From Nocardia acididurans (GTDB lineage: Bacteria; Actinomycetota; Actinomycetes; Mycobacteriales; Mycobacteriaceae), in contig NZ_JAERRJ010000024.1 in NCBI RefSeq assembly GCF_016741815.1, forward strand, positions 1 to 55,015: a stretch of DNA of 55,015 nt, read 5' to 3'. A program made the translations under genes and the position numbers. The notes below the pieces were generated by a model. It saw only the letters and a list, made by a program, of their open reading frames with translations. It was not told the DNA's origin and searched no databases. How positions within the stretch are numbered: the stretch's first letter is position 1; each line of letters begins with the position of its first letter. Shown here piece after piece: positions 1 through 8,729 of this stretch.

Positions 1-35
1 GTCCGGCAGCGGGATCGGGCGGTTCGGGTGGTCAT
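1..35 (-). CDS. Start of next conjugation-operon gene (partial)
   Basis: Eleven codons (MTTRTARSRCR) remain before the window edge. The ATG overlaps the TGA of the upstream gene in an ATGA arrangement, as at many junctions of this operon, so it is probably a translationally coupled transfer gene. Too little is present to name it. Confidence 0.5.
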   Translation of the reverse strand, partial: MTTRTARSRCR

Positions 36-589
36 CGCGTCACCCGGTAGTCGGTCAGTCGCCACCCGTGCGGGGTGGAGACGGTGGCGGCGGTGATTGT
101 CAGTACCCGGTAGGGGCTGGTGGATTGGTCGGTGTGCTGGACGGTTTGGGTGAGTCGCACGCTCACCGCGCAGGTGCGGGCGTCGCAGTCGCGGGTGCCG
201 GTGGCGGTGGCGGAGGCGACGACGATATCGGCGGCGTCGCGCCACCGCGCCCACTCGGGCAGCGTCCGGACCTCCGGTGCGGGCCCACCGCCGGCGGCCG
301 CGGCCAAGGTGCCGGTCAGCCAGGGCAGCGCGCGTGTGACCGCCGCGCCGGGTGAGGCGTCGGTGACCGGCTGCCAGGTGAACAGCGCGGCGAGCCCGTG
401 TTCGGCCGCCAGTGTCGGGCCCGCACCGTCGGGGACGGGGCCGTGCACGTCGAAGGAGCTGTCGGAGCCGGTGTGCGGGTCGTCCTCGTGCCCGGATCCG
501 CGCAGTGCACCCGACCACAGCAGCGCGGTCACGGCCAGGACCAGCGCGGCCGTACCGAGGATCGCGGCGAGCAGGCGGGTTCGGGTCAT
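32..589 (-). CDS. Small membrane-anchored conjugation protein
   Basis: About 185 residues. The start is the ATG at 589, preceded by AAGGAG at a 9-base spacing; the longer reading upstream overlaps the hydrolase gene and is not protein-like. The N-terminus (MTRTRLLAAILG...) forms one membrane helix, followed by an acidic linker and an extracytoplasmic domain ending in a beta-rich stretch (TITAATVSTPHGWRLTDYRV). This is the architecture of VirB8/TcpC-like anchored transfer proteins, but no specific family motif is visible. It lies 16 bases downstream of the wall-hydrolase gene and its stop overlaps the start of the following gene. It probably forms part of the cell-envelope transfer channel (inference). 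Confidence 0.65.
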   Translation of the reverse strand: MTRTRLLAAILGTAALVLAVTALLWSGALRGSGHEDDPHTGSDSSFDVHGPVPDGAGPTLAAEHGLAALFTWQPVTDASPGAAVTRALPWLTGTLAAAAGGGPAPEVRTLPEWARWRDAADIVVASATATGTRDCDARTCAVSVRLTQTVQHTDQSTSPYRVLTITAATVSTPHGWRLTDYRVTR

Positions 590-605
590 AGCGCGAATCT
601 CCTTG

Positions 606-1805
606 TCAGGACAGGGTGTTGGAGTACTGCTGGGCGGTGGCCAAGATGATGTCGGCGTACGGGCGGGTCTGGACGATGTAGTCCTCGTGGTCGACGGGGA
701 ACCCGCCATTGCGCAGGACCGCGCCCTCACCGGCGTTGTAGGCGGCCAGATACAGTTCGCGGACATCGCCGTCGTGATGGACGCGCCCCTGCGCGATCCA
801 GCCGTCGACGGTGGCCGCGATGGCACACATGTAGCGGGCTTGGCCGTTGATCGCGTCGGCGTCGTCCCACACGCTGGCCGTGCCGTTGCCGTCGGCGTCG
901 ATCACATACGGCTGCCCGTCGGGGGCGAGCGAGGCGGCGGTGCCGGGTAGGAACTGCGCCAGACCCTGCGCACCCGACGGTGAGGTCAGCCCGCGCCGGA
1001 AGCCCGATTCCTGTTTGCCCTGGGCAGCCAGCAGCGAGGAGGAGATCTGCGGGCATTGGGTTCCGGCTTTGCGGTAGAGGGGTTCGAGTTCGGCCGGAAT
1101 TTCCATGCCCGGGGCCAGGTCGTCGACTCCCCCACCGGGCTTGTCGCACTCGCGGGCCGTGTTCGGCGTGGTTGTGGGGGGTGTGGTGGTCGGATTCGCT
1201 GCTGCCGCTGCGGGATCGACCGTCGAGGGCGCTTGGCCGGAGTCCGGTGCGGGTTCGGCACCCAGCCACGGGATGGGGTCGATCGCGGTGCCGCCGCCGA
1301 GCCGACCGCCGCCGGTCCAGACCTCGAAATGCAGGTGGGGGCCGGACGATTGGCCGTTGGAGCCGACGGCGGCGATCTGCTGGCCTGCGCTGACCTGATC
1401 TCCGGTTTCGACGAAGACCTCCGAGGCGTACATGTGCCCGTAGACCGTGGAGGTGGTGTGCCCGCCCTCGTTGTGGTCCACCACGATCCAGATCCCGAAA
1501 CCGGAAGCGGGTCCGGCTTCGTGGACGGTCCCGGCCATCGCGGCGTAGATCGGCGTCCCCGCGCTCGCGGCGAGGTCGGTGCCCTGGTGAGCGCCACCGC
1601 GGGAGCCGAAAACGTCACTGATGGTGTAGGTTCCGGCCGCCAGCGGCCACGTGCGCGCCCCTCCCCCGGCGGCGGCCGCCGCTTTGCCCGCACTGGTGTC
1701 CGGGCCGCAGGTGCCGGTGTCGTCGCCGAGCAGGAACACCAGCACCACGGTGGCGGTGAGCATCCACACCGTGGCGAGGGCGGCCAGCACGACGGACCCC
1801 TTCAC
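606..1805 (-). CDS. Bifunctional cell-wall hydrolase: M23 peptidase plus lytic transglycosylase
   Basis: 399 residues with an N-terminal membrane helix (residues 5-27). The first catalytic domain (about 55-180) is an M23/LytM-type endopeptidase: zinc ligands H73 and D77 lie in HQGTD, and the HLH motif is at 157-159. A Pro/Thr/Ala linker leads to a second domain (from about 235) with the lysozyme-like SLT fold: catalytic Glu266 in KQESGF, then SGAQGLAQFLPGT and AYNAGEGAV. It would cut both peptide and glycan bonds of peptidoglycan, opening a hole for the transfer channel, as VirB1/TcpG-type proteins do. Its location inside the transfer operon supports that role. Motifs look intact. Confidence 0.92.
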   Translation of the reverse strand: MKGSVVLAALATVWMLTATVVLVFLLGDDTGTCGPDTSAGKAAAAAGGGARTWPLAAGTYTISDVFGSRGGAHQGTDLAASAGTPIYAAMAGTVHEAGPASGFGIWIVVDHNEGGHTTSTVYGHMYASEVFVETGDQVSAGQQIAAVGSNGQSSGPHLHFEVWTGGGRLGGGTAIDPIPWLGAEPAPDSGQAPSTVDPAAAAANPTTTPPTTTPNTARECDKPGGGVDDLAPGMEIPAELEPLYRKAGTQCPQISSSLLAAQGKQESGFRRGLTSPSGAQGLAQFLPGTAASLAPDGQPYVIDADGNGTASVWDDADAINGQARYMCAIAATVDGWIAQGRVHHDGDVRELYLAAYNAGEGAVLRNGGFPVDHEDYIVQTRPYADIILATAQQYSNTLS

Positions 1806-1808
1806 GAT

Positions 1809-2117
1809 TCACGCCCCGCCGGCGCGGTTGTGCAGTGCCTGGGTCAGGTCGAGGTTGAGCGACTGCGCGCATGCCAGTTCGCGTTTGAGGTGTTCGACGA
1901 GTGCTTCCAGACGGGGCACGCTGCGCGAGGGTGCGCGGCCGTCGTCGGCCTGGACCCACAGCAGCACGGTGTTGAAGTGCACGCCGATGTCGCGGGCGAC
2001 CGCTTTCGCGGCGGCGGTGCGTGACATCTGCGCCGGTGCGAGGTGGCGCACTCGGGCGATGGCGGTTTGGCGGATACGGTCGTCGATGCGGCCGTAGCGG
2101 CGTTCGGGTGCGCTCAT
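1809..2117 (-). CDS. Helix-turn-helix protein resembling IS3 OrfA, within the conjugation operon
   Basis: 102 residues. The ATG at 2117 overlaps the TGA of the VirB4 gene (ATGA) and has GGAGG eight bases upstream. Residues 8-58 read like the helix-turn-helix of IS3-type OrfA proteins (SRTAAAKAVARDIGVHFNTV, then LLWVQ); residues 68-98 look like a coiled coil. There is no OrfB partner and no inverted repeats, and it is translationally coupled to transfer genes, so it is unlikely to be an insertion-sequence gene in its present form. It could be a small DNA-binding accessory or regulatory protein of the element. Automatic annotation as transposase would be misleading. Confidence 0.7.
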   Translation of the reverse strand: MSAPERRYGRIDDRIRQTAIARVRHLAPAQMSRTAAAKAVARDIGVHFNTVLLWVQADDGRAPSRSVPRLEALVEHLKRELACAQSLNLDLTQALHNRAGGA

Positions 2118-3961
2118 GATGCCAACCTCCCGTCGGCTCCGGCGGGGTCGCCGAAGCTGCTGAAAATCGCGCTGGTGTCGTGGATTCCGGACTCGCGTTC
2201 GATGTCGGTGAGTTCCATCAGGAACGGGATCCCGGGCGAGCGATCCTCGCTGACCTTGAGCAGGAACTTGCCGACACCGGCCGCGATCGGTGGGGCCTGT
2301 CCGGCGCGGATCGGTTCCCCGGTCAGTGCCTGCGGCGCCGACCAGGAGGTGACCATGGCGGTTTCCTCGCCGGTGAGTTTGACCGTGCCGTCGAGAGCGG
2401 CCAGCTCGTCGGCGGGCAACGGGCCCAGAATCTTGGCGCGGGCCCGTTCGAGGAATCCGACAGCGCGGTCCTTGCTGGCACCGAGGGCTTGCAGGTCGCG
2501 AATGGAGTGGCTGATCATGATCAACGCGACGCCCAGCGAGCGTTGCAGCCGGGTCAGCTCGTCGACGCGGGCGATCATGAATTCGCCCAAACCCAGGACC
2601 TGCCACAGCTCGTCCATGACGACCTGGAAGTAGCGCTGTTTCTCCAGTCCGAGCTCGGCGAGCAGATTCAGCGCCTCGACCGCGCCGAATCCGGCCGACC
2701 AGCAGACCAGCATGGCGGCGGCCTTGAGTTTCTTGTCCCCCTTGGGGATATGGGAGACGTCGATACACACCCCCACCGAGTCGACGTCGATCGGAACGGT
2801 GGTGGGACCGTTGAACACGGTGCCGAACGGGCCTTGAGTCAGCGCGCGCAGGCTGCGGCGCAGGTCGATGATTGCGGCCTGGTACTGGTCGGGGTTGGCT
2901 GCGGCGGCATCGAGCATCAGCTCCGCTCCCCCGGCGGCGATGACCTCGGCCAGGTCGTCCAGGATCGGCGGGGCGTCGATGGTGTGCCCGCGCCCGCCCT
3001 CTGTGCTGGGGGTGAACAGGATCCGTAGGGCGGTGGAGATGAGGGTGTCCTCGAAATCGCGGATCCTCTCTCCGCGTACGAGTTCGACCAGGCCGGCCAC
3101 GAGAGTGGTGTGCCGGGCCCGGATTTCGGCGTCGAGACTGGCTGCGGCCGCTGTGTGCCCGCCCGCGCGCAGTCGGGCCAGTGCGTTGCCCATGACGCCG
3201 GGGTCGAGGGGGTTGATCCGGCCGTGGCCGTAGCCCAGGTCGATGACCTGGCCGCCACACATGGCGATGGTGTCGCGGTAGTCGGGTTTGACGTCGGCCA
3301 ACACCAGCGGGGTGATGCCTTGGGCGATGCCGCCGAGGACGATGCGCCGCACCAGCGACGATTTGCCGAATCCGTTGAGCCCCAACACGAACAGAGAGGG
3401 CGCGGTGATGAACCGACCCCGGCTGAACCAGTTCATCGGGTCGAAGCACACCGGCTCACCCGAATCCAAATGCCTGCCCAAGGGGGTGCCGATCACCGGT
3501 GCGCCCGCGCCGACGCACCACGGCCACAACCCGGCGACCTGCGCGGTGGTGGCCCGGAATTCCGGATGCCGACCGACCGAGCGCGAGAGGCCACCTCCAG
3601 GGCCTTCGACCCCGCGATGGGTCACCCGCACGCGCGCCTTCCCGCTCTTGCTCTTGGCCTGTTTGGTGGCTTTGCCGGTGCGCGGGTCCTGGCCGGTCGC
3701 GCGGGCCACCGCGGCGTGACGGCGGGAATCGTCGGTCCACAACCGGAATCGCGCCCACCCCGCCGCGACCACATTGCCCGTGCAGGCGGCCTGTTCGGCG
3801 CGGGACCGTTCGGCCTGCGACAGCAACCGGGTACCGAACCCCTGCGAGGACTTTCGCGCCGACTTCGCCTGCGGTGCTGCGCTTTTCGCGGGAACCCTGG
3901 ACGTGACGGCCGCGGTCTTGCGGCGCGCCGTCTTTGCCAGGTGGCGGCGGGGGCGTTTCAT
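2114..3961 (-). CDS. VirB4-like conjugation ATPase
   Basis: 615 residues. A basic N-terminus (about 1-120, rich in Arg/Lys/Ala) precedes an ATPase core with Walker A GLNGFGKSS at 194-202 and Walker B FQVVMDEL at 445-452; ISHSIRDL near 484 fits the following sensor strand. The family powers type IV secretion and conjugation at the inner membrane; actinobacterial members often carry generic ATP-binding-protein names. It is shorter than full VirB4 because the preceding SCO6880-like gene supplies the N-terminal portion in these systems (known arrangement). Start and stop both overlap neighbours by ATGA, implying coupled translation. No defects are seen. Confidence 0.88.
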   Translation of the reverse strand: MKRPRRHLAKTARRKTAAVTSRVPAKSAAPQAKSARKSSQGFGTRLLSQAERSRAEQAACTGNVVAAGWARFRLWTDDSRRHAAVARATGQDPRTGKATKQAKSKSGKARVRVTHRGVEGPGGGLSRSVGRHPEFRATTAQVAGLWPWCVGAGAPVIGTPLGRHLDSGEPVCFDPMNWFSRGRFITAPSLFVLGLNGFGKSSLVRRIVLGGIAQGITPLVLADVKPDYRDTIAMCGGQVIDLGYGHGRINPLDPGVMGNALARLRAGGHTAAAASLDAEIRARHTTLVAGLVELVRGERIRDFEDTLISTALRILFTPSTEGGRGHTIDAPPILDDLAEVIAAGGAELMLDAAAANPDQYQAAIIDLRRSLRALTQGPFGTVFNGPTTVPIDVDSVGVCIDVSHIPKGDKKLKAAAMLVCWSAGFGAVEALNLLAELGLEKQRYFQVVMDELWQVLGLGEFMIARVDELTRLQRSLGVALIMISHSIRDLQALGASKDRAVGFLERARAKILGPLPADELAALDGTVKLTGEETAMVTSWSAPQALTGEPIRAGQAPPIAAGVGKFLLKVSEDRSPGIPFLMELTDIERESGIHDTSAIFSSFGDPAGADGRLAS

Positions 3962-5442
3962 GATTCGCTCACCACCCGGGGTAGGGACGCCATTTGGGGC
4001 AGCAGGGCTCCGGCGCCGAGGCAGGCGGAGAATGCGGCGGCCTGGTAGCGGTAGCAGCGCCTGATCCGCAGGCGCGCTTGCGAACTCAGGTCCTTGGTGA
4101 TCGCCTCGAGCGCGGGCAGGTCCGCGCCGGCCGGTTCGGTCACCGTGATCAGCGCCCCGAACCGGGTCACGCCGTGCCCGCGTGCTTGTTCTTCGCGGGC
4201 GGCTTCGGTGGCGCGCACCCGCATGACCGCGGTCGCGGAGCCGACACCGCGCTCGGTCTGCTCGGCGACCAGCGCGTCCTTGTAGTCACCGTCCACGATC
4301 TGGGCGGCGTCACCAGCCGAGTGCGGCCGGTACACGATCGCGACGCGCTTGCGGATGAGCTGGTCGGAGGGGGCGAGCAGGCGCTGCAGGACCTTTTCGC
4401 GCACCACGCCTTCGGGTGGCAGGTCCATCTCCCACGACACCGACACGACCCCGTCATGGAGCAGGCGATCGTATTTCTCGTCATGGAAGATCGGGCCCGC
4501 GTCGTCCCAGGACAGCTCATGGGATTCGCCGTTCTCGGCGACCGCCTCGAGGTCGGCCTCGCTGGCAGGATCCCAGGCACGGCGCAGCAGCGCGATGGCT
4601 TCCTCGCCGGTCATCGGCCGGGCCCGCACCCCGGCTTCGGCCAGGGCGGCGGTGATCAGCGGCAGCCGCCGCGCGACTTCCTCGGCCTGCTCGGCGGGGT
4701 CCTTGCGGCGGGCGGGTGTGGTGGCTTTGAACGTGACCGACAGCCACGACTCCATGCGCACGGTCTCCACCGGCAGTTGCGCGGCCAGCTGGGCCATCAT
4801 CACCCGCGCCGGCTCCGGCGCGTCCGCCCGGGTGAGAGCGTTGACCTCGGCCGCGAGGCGATTGCCGGTCTCGGGCAGCGTGTCCACGACCACGGTGAGG
4901 GCTTCGACGTCGGGTTTCTCCCCGACGGTGACCAGTAGCCCGCTCCAGGCGGCCACCCACGCGTCGATGCGGTCCTGGTCGACTGCCCGCGCGCCCTGGG
5001 GCCAGCAGCGCAGCAACACCGTGTAGGCGTGATGGCCGGGCATGTGGATCATCGCGAACCGGTATCCGGCGGCGTCGGTGGACTCGTACAGCTTCGAGGT
5101 CGCCATCAGGCCTGGCAGTTTGCAGGTGCCGAGTCGGCTGAAAATGCCTGCGAGGTAAATGTTTTCGCGTCGCAGCAGGGTGCGCCACCAGTTGGTCATG
5201 AGCAATGCCCTTTCGTATCCGGTGCGCCCGCCCCGGCTGTGCGCCAGGGGCGCCAGCACCGCCAGCTCGATCACCACCACCACCGCGGCCGCTTTCAGCC
5301 CGACCACCATCACCACCAGCAGCGCGATCACCACGGCCGCGAACGCCGCGATGGACACGGTCCAGCCCATGCCCCACATGCCTTCTCGGCGCGGGCGGGT
5401 CCAGCCGCCGTAGGTGCGCTCGTCGACGGTCTGCGCGCTCAT
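3958..5442 (-). CDS. SCO6880-family conjugation protein (VirB3/VirB4 N-terminal-like)
   Basis: 494 residues. Two adjacent membrane helices (about 27-68, PrgI/VirB3-like) are followed by a soluble domain with LMTNWWRTLLRRENIYLAG and long alpha/beta stretches resembling the N-terminal part of VirB4. This matches SCO6880-type proteins that accompany VirB4-like ATPases in actinobacterial conjugative elements. No Walker motifs are visible, as expected. It probably couples the ATPase to the membrane channel. It is joined to both neighbours by ATGA overlaps. Family name from recall of the arrangement; function is inferred. Confidence 0.82.
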   Translation of the reverse strand: MSAQTVDERTYGGWTRPRREGMWGMGWTVSIAAFAAVVIALLVVMVVGLKAAAVVVVIELAVLAPLAHSRGGRTGYERALLMTNWWRTLLRRENIYLAGIFSRLGTCKLPGLMATSKLYESTDAAGYRFAMIHMPGHHAYTVLLRCWPQGARAVDQDRIDAWVAAWSGLLVTVGEKPDVEALTVVVDTLPETGNRLAAEVNALTRADAPEPARVMMAQLAAQLPVETVRMESWLSVTFKATTPARRKDPAEQAEEVARRLPLITAALAEAGVRARPMTGEEAIALLRRAWDPASEADLEAVAENGESHELSWDDAGPIFHDEKYDRLLHDGVVSVSWEMDLPPEGVVREKVLQRLLAPSDQLIRKRVAIVYRPHSAGDAAQIVDGDYKDALVAEQTERGVGSATAVMRVRATEAAREEQARGHGVTRFGALITVTEPAGADLPALEAITKDLSSQARLRIRRCYRYQAAAFSACLGAGALLPQMASLPRVVSES

Positions 5443-6974
5443 CGCGGCACCGCCCCGCGACCGGCGCCGGTCGGGCGGGCGACCGGAGCGGCAGCGGACT
5501 CGACCATCGACGCGCCCCCGCGCATCACCGAGCCCGAGGACTGCACCGCCACCGCGGCGGCAGCGCCGACCGGGCCTGCGCCCTTCACCGCGGTCATCGC
5601 CCGCCCGGTCGACGCGGTCTTCGCCGACGTCGCACCGGACGCCCCGCGCCCGCCTCCACCGCCGGACGCGCCTGCGCTACTTCCCCCGCGCGGTGCCGGA
5701 GGCGGCGGGGCCGGACGCGCCCCGGTGGCCGAATTACCGCCCCCACCACCGCCATTGCCGCCACTGCGGCTGGTGTTGACGCTGGTCGGTCCGCCCCGGA
5801 CGCCGGTGCCGCGCGAGACCATGGCTGAGGCGGCGGCCCCGAGGACACCGCCGGCCGCGACCGCTCCGGAGATCCCTCCGCCGATATTGGCCAGTGGCGT
5901 GACCAGGCGCATCAAGGCGGGCAGGACCAGGGCGGCGCTGCACAGCAGCACCACCCCGACCAGCACCTGCTGTGCCTGCTCGGTCGTGGGAGCCTGCCCG
6001 GATTCCACCGTGGCGGTGAAGTCACGACCCGAGCGTCCGGCGGTGGTGAACGCGATCATGTAGATCAGGGCGGCGACGGGCTTGTAGAGCACGAACGCGA
6101 TCGACCACGCCAACAGCCGATCATGGAAACCGCGCCCGATATGGGTTCCGCTGCTCGCCGCCGCCAGCGGCAGCACGCCGACGACCACGACCAGCAGCGC
6201 CTCACGGACCAGCGCGAATACCGCCTGCATGACCGCGCCAAGCAAACCGAGTAGCGCGACGATGAACACCAGACCGGGTGAGAACGCGGTCAGCACGCTG
6301 GTGTGCAGCATGGCTTCGGCGACACCGCGGGCGTTGTGGCCGGTGGATTCGTCGATCACCCATTCGGCGAAGCGGTCACCGCCCTGAGTGCCCAGGGTCA
6401 GGATGGTCGAGAACATCGCCGAAGCGAAGATCGCCCTGCCCAGGGTGCGGGTGGTTTCGGTGGCCTGTTCGGCCGCGCCGGAGCGGTGCGCCATCGCCAG
6501 CCGGATCGCGCACGCGATCAGCGATCCGGTCAGGCAGATGATCTGCAGTTGGAATGTGTAGGAGCGGATTTCGGAGAACAGGTCGGTGCTGGCGATGGTG
6601 GTGGGAATGCGCGTCCACCAGGTCAGCGACAGGATCAGCGCGTCACCGAGGCCCTCCAGCAGTGACTCGACGGCCTTGCCGAAGGTGCTCGACCACGCCT
6701 TGTTCTGGATCGCGTCCACCGCGTCGGCCGGGTGGGTGACCGCATGGCCGATCTTGCAGGCGGTGCCGAGGACATCACCGAGGCTGGGCAGCCCGGGAAT
6801 GCCGACACTGTCGAGTGCGTCGTTGGCCTGCTCGCACGCCTCGTGGAAACCGTATGTGCCGCCGCCATTCTCCTCGGGCGCGGCACCTGCGGGTGCGGCC
6901 GTGAGGACCACAGCGGTCAGGACGACCGCCAGCCCGGTCAGCAGCGTCCGCAGTAGTCGCACGGGGGTCACCAT
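5439..6974 (-). CDS. VirB6/TrbL-like polytopic channel protein
   Basis: 511 residues from the ATG at 6974. A signal peptide (VVLTAVVLTAAPAGAAP) is followed by an exported segment with two Cys residues, then six or so membrane helices (about 140-370) and a long Gly/Ser/Pro-rich, low-complexity tail (from about 385, with runs of Gly). The organisation matches the polytopic VirB6/TrbL component that forms the inner-membrane part of conjugation channels. An upstream extension to 7304 is open but overlaps the neighbouring gene and is not protein-like. The start overlaps the preceding stop by seven bases. Confidence 0.82.
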   Translation of the reverse strand: MVTPVRLLRTLLTGLAVVLTAVVLTAAPAGAAPEENGGGTYGFHEACEQANDALDSVGIPGLPSLGDVLGTACKIGHAVTHPADAVDAIQNKAWSSTFGKAVESLLEGLGDALILSLTWWTRIPTTIASTDLFSEIRSYTFQLQIICLTGSLIACAIRLAMAHRSGAAEQATETTRTLGRAIFASAMFSTILTLGTQGGDRFAEWVIDESTGHNARGVAEAMLHTSVLTAFSPGLVFIVALLGLLGAVMQAVFALVREALLVVVVGVLPLAAASSGTHIGRGFHDRLLAWSIAFVLYKPVAALIYMIAFTTAGRSGRDFTATVESGQAPTTEQAQQVLVGVVLLCSAALVLPALMRLVTPLANIGGGISGAVAAGGVLGAAASAMVSRGTGVRGGPTSVNTSRSGGNGGGGGGNSATGARPAPPPPAPRGGSSAGASGGGGGRGASGATSAKTASTGRAMTAVKGAGPVGAAAAVAVQSSGSVMRGGASMVESAAAPVARPTGAGRGAVPR

Positions 6975-7792
6975 GTCGACCACCCGCTCAGAGAGTCGAT
7001 CTCGGATTTGGGCAGTTCCTGATCGGCGGCCAACTGCAACCGCCACTGTCCGTCCCACACCATGACGACCTGGGAGGCCAGCCAGCGTGGTGCGCCGTTG
7101 ACGGCGCTGGCTTTGGTCGCCAGCCGCAGCACGCACAGATCCCCTGTGGCAGACCAGGAGTCGATCCGGAACGCGTCCGGAGCAACGAGCCACTTCGTGG
7201 CCGATTCGGCAGCGAAGTCGGGGATCTTGCCTGCGGCATCGAGGCGGAAGAAGGTGTCGCGGTCCTGTTCGGTCATGACCTGCATGCGCTCGCGCAGCGG
7301 CCAATCCCCCGGCCGCGCATACGATTGCCAGGTCACATACACCGCAGCCAACGCTGCACCCTGCGGGGTGTGGGAGTAGCCGGTGGGGATGCCGTCGACG
7401 ATCGCGGTGGGCCCATCGGAGGTGGAGAACGGCACGCTCGCGCCGTAGACCCGCTGCCAGCCCCCGGTTTCCGGCAGCACCGGCGCGGCGGTCAGCCAGC
7501 CCGGATCGGTGGCGGTCAGTGGCGCGCGGGTCTGGGCGAGCGGCTGGCCGGCCGGATTGTTCGGGATGTCGACGCGCCGGCCGAAGGCGTCCACGTCTGG
7601 TGCGGCGAACCCTTGCGGGGTCGCTGTATTCGGGGCGGTCACCGAGGTGGACGGTGCGGTCGCGGTGTTCTCGCCGCTGTCGCGGGTGGTGAGCCAGGCG
7701 ACCAGGGAGCCGATGAGGATCAGTACGAGCAGCGCGATGGCCGCGATCAGTGAGACGCTGCCGCGCCCGTTGTCCGGTTCGGGGGTGGTCAT
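6968..7792 (-). CDS. Membrane-anchored conjugation protein, paralogue of the next upstream lipoprotein
   Basis: 274 residues: a short cytoplasmic tail, one membrane helix (about 14-34), a Thr/Ser/Pro linker, then an exported domain. Residues around 138-150 read GYSHTPQGAALAA, a motif repeated almost exactly in the lipoprotein encoded immediately upstream, so the two share a domain. The C-terminal part (VVMVWDGQWRLQLAAD) is consistent with an NTF2/VirB8-like fold. It probably lines or braces the periplasmic part of the transfer channel (inference). Start and stop overlap neighbouring genes. Confidence 0.75.
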   Translation of the reverse strand: MTTPEPDNGRGSVSLIAAIALLVLILIGSLVAWLTTRDSGENTATAPSTSVTAPNTATPQGFAAPDVDAFGRRVDIPNNPAGQPLAQTRAPLTATDPGWLTAAPVLPETGGWQRVYGASVPFSTSDGPTAIVDGIPTGYSHTPQGAALAAVYVTWQSYARPGDWPLRERMQVMTEQDRDTFFRLDAAGKIPDFAAESATKWLVAPDAFRIDSWSATGDLCVLRLATKASAVNGAPRWLASQVVMVWDGQWRLQLAADQELPKSEIDSLSGWSTW

Positions 7793-8415
7793 GAGTGTGC
7801 CTCCAATGTCACGAGGTCGGCCGGGATGACCGAGATGGCCTCGACTGGAGCTGTATTCGATTCAGACGGGGCGGACAGGTCGAGTCGCCAGTCCCCGCCG
7901 ACCCACGCCACCGTCTGGTGGAAGGCGGCAAGCGAGTCGTCCGGGTAGCGGGCGTAGACCGTCACGGCCACTCGTTCGGGCTGGTAGGAGGTGATGCGGT
8001 AGCCCAGCAGTGTCGGGACCAGGGCGGCGGTGGCCGGGCCGGTGATCGAGATCCGGGCGCGCGCGAGCACCCAGGCGTCCTTGCCGGGCCCGGAGACCAC
8101 CGACGCGGCCGCAACCGCCGCCCACGATCCGTCCGGGGCCAGCGACAACCGCGTGGAATGCTGGATCGCCGCCAGCGCCGCGCCTTGCGGTGTGTGGCTG
8201 TAGCCGGTGGCCGCGGCCGCGATCTTCGCCGGGCCGTCGACGCTGCTGACCGGCAGTTCCACGCCTTGGTAGGGCTCCCACCGCAGTTCGGCCGGAGCAC
8301 GCTGCGGATCCGGGGCTGCGTCGACGGTGGCGGTGGCGGGTTCGTTGTGGCCGCCGCAGGCCACGGTCAGCATCAGCAGTCCCGCGACGAGCACGGTAGA
8401 CAGATGGTGGCGCAT
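7789..8415 (-). CDS. Conjugation-operon lipoprotein
   Basis: 208 residues from the ATG at 8415, with GGGAA upstream. The N-terminus ends in the lipobox LTVACG, predicting lipid attachment at that Cys. The exported domain carries GYSHTPQGAALAAIQHSTRL, shared with the downstream membrane-anchored protein, and ends in a beta-rich segment (VAWVGGDWRLDLSAP). It is probably an outer-face component of the transfer apparatus. The stop overlaps the next start by ATGA. Confidence 0.78.
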   Translation of the reverse strand: MRHHLSTVLVAGLLMLTVACGGHNEPATATVDAAPDPQRAPAELRWEPYQGVELPVSSVDGPAKIAAAATGYSHTPQGAALAAIQHSTRLSLAPDGSWAAVAAASVVSGPGKDAWVLARARISITGPATAALVPTLLGYRITSYQPERVAVTVYARYPDDSLAAFHQTVAWVGGDWRLDLSAPSESNTAPVEAISVIPADLVTLEAHS

Positions 8416-8451
8416 CTCGGTTCCCTTTCCCGGACACCGCAAGAGTGCGGC

Positions 8452-8715
8452 TTAGTGCAGGAGCAGCACGGCGTTGGCGATGGTCAACGAGCTGGTGGCC
8501 AGCACCGCGGCCGCGAGGGTGCGCAGCAGGCCGTTGTGGGCTTCGGCGTAGGTTTCGACGGTGCTGTGGCGCAGCGCCATGTAGCGGCCGGCCGAGACCA
8601 GAAGCCATGCGACGCAGATGAGTTCGGCGGCCCATAGTCCGTAGGACAGCAGCGTGTACAGCGGCGTGGTCACCGTGTCGGGCAGTTGCCGGTAGTCCTG
8701 AGCGAGTGTGGTCAT
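8452..8715 (-). CDS. Small two-helix membrane protein of the transfer operon
   Basis: 87 residues with two membrane helices (about 24-44 and 64-85). Size and topology resemble VirB2/TrbC pilins or VirB3-type proteins, but there is no signal peptide and no diagnostic motif. It lies 14 bases downstream of another small two-helix protein, suggesting the two act together in the channel. Ribosome binding site is weak (GGTGA). Confidence 0.65.
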   Translation of the reverse strand: MTTLAQDYRQLPDTVTTPLYTLLSYGLWAAELICVAWLLVSAGRYMALRHSTVETYAEAHNGLLRTLAAAVLATSSLTIANAVLLLH

Positions 8716-8729
8716 GGCCGTCACCGCGC

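Noticed and set aside
120..2024. Long plus-strand open frames opposite the transfer operon
   Set aside because: They are antisense frames kept open by high GC, with Gly/Arg/Ala-rich low-information sequences and no ribosome sites.
1809..3449. 546-codon minus-strand frame covering much of the VirB4 gene
   Set aside because: Its first 440 codons are an Arg/Pro/His-rich shadow of the VirB4 gene; only the last 102 codons are a real protein with their own start.
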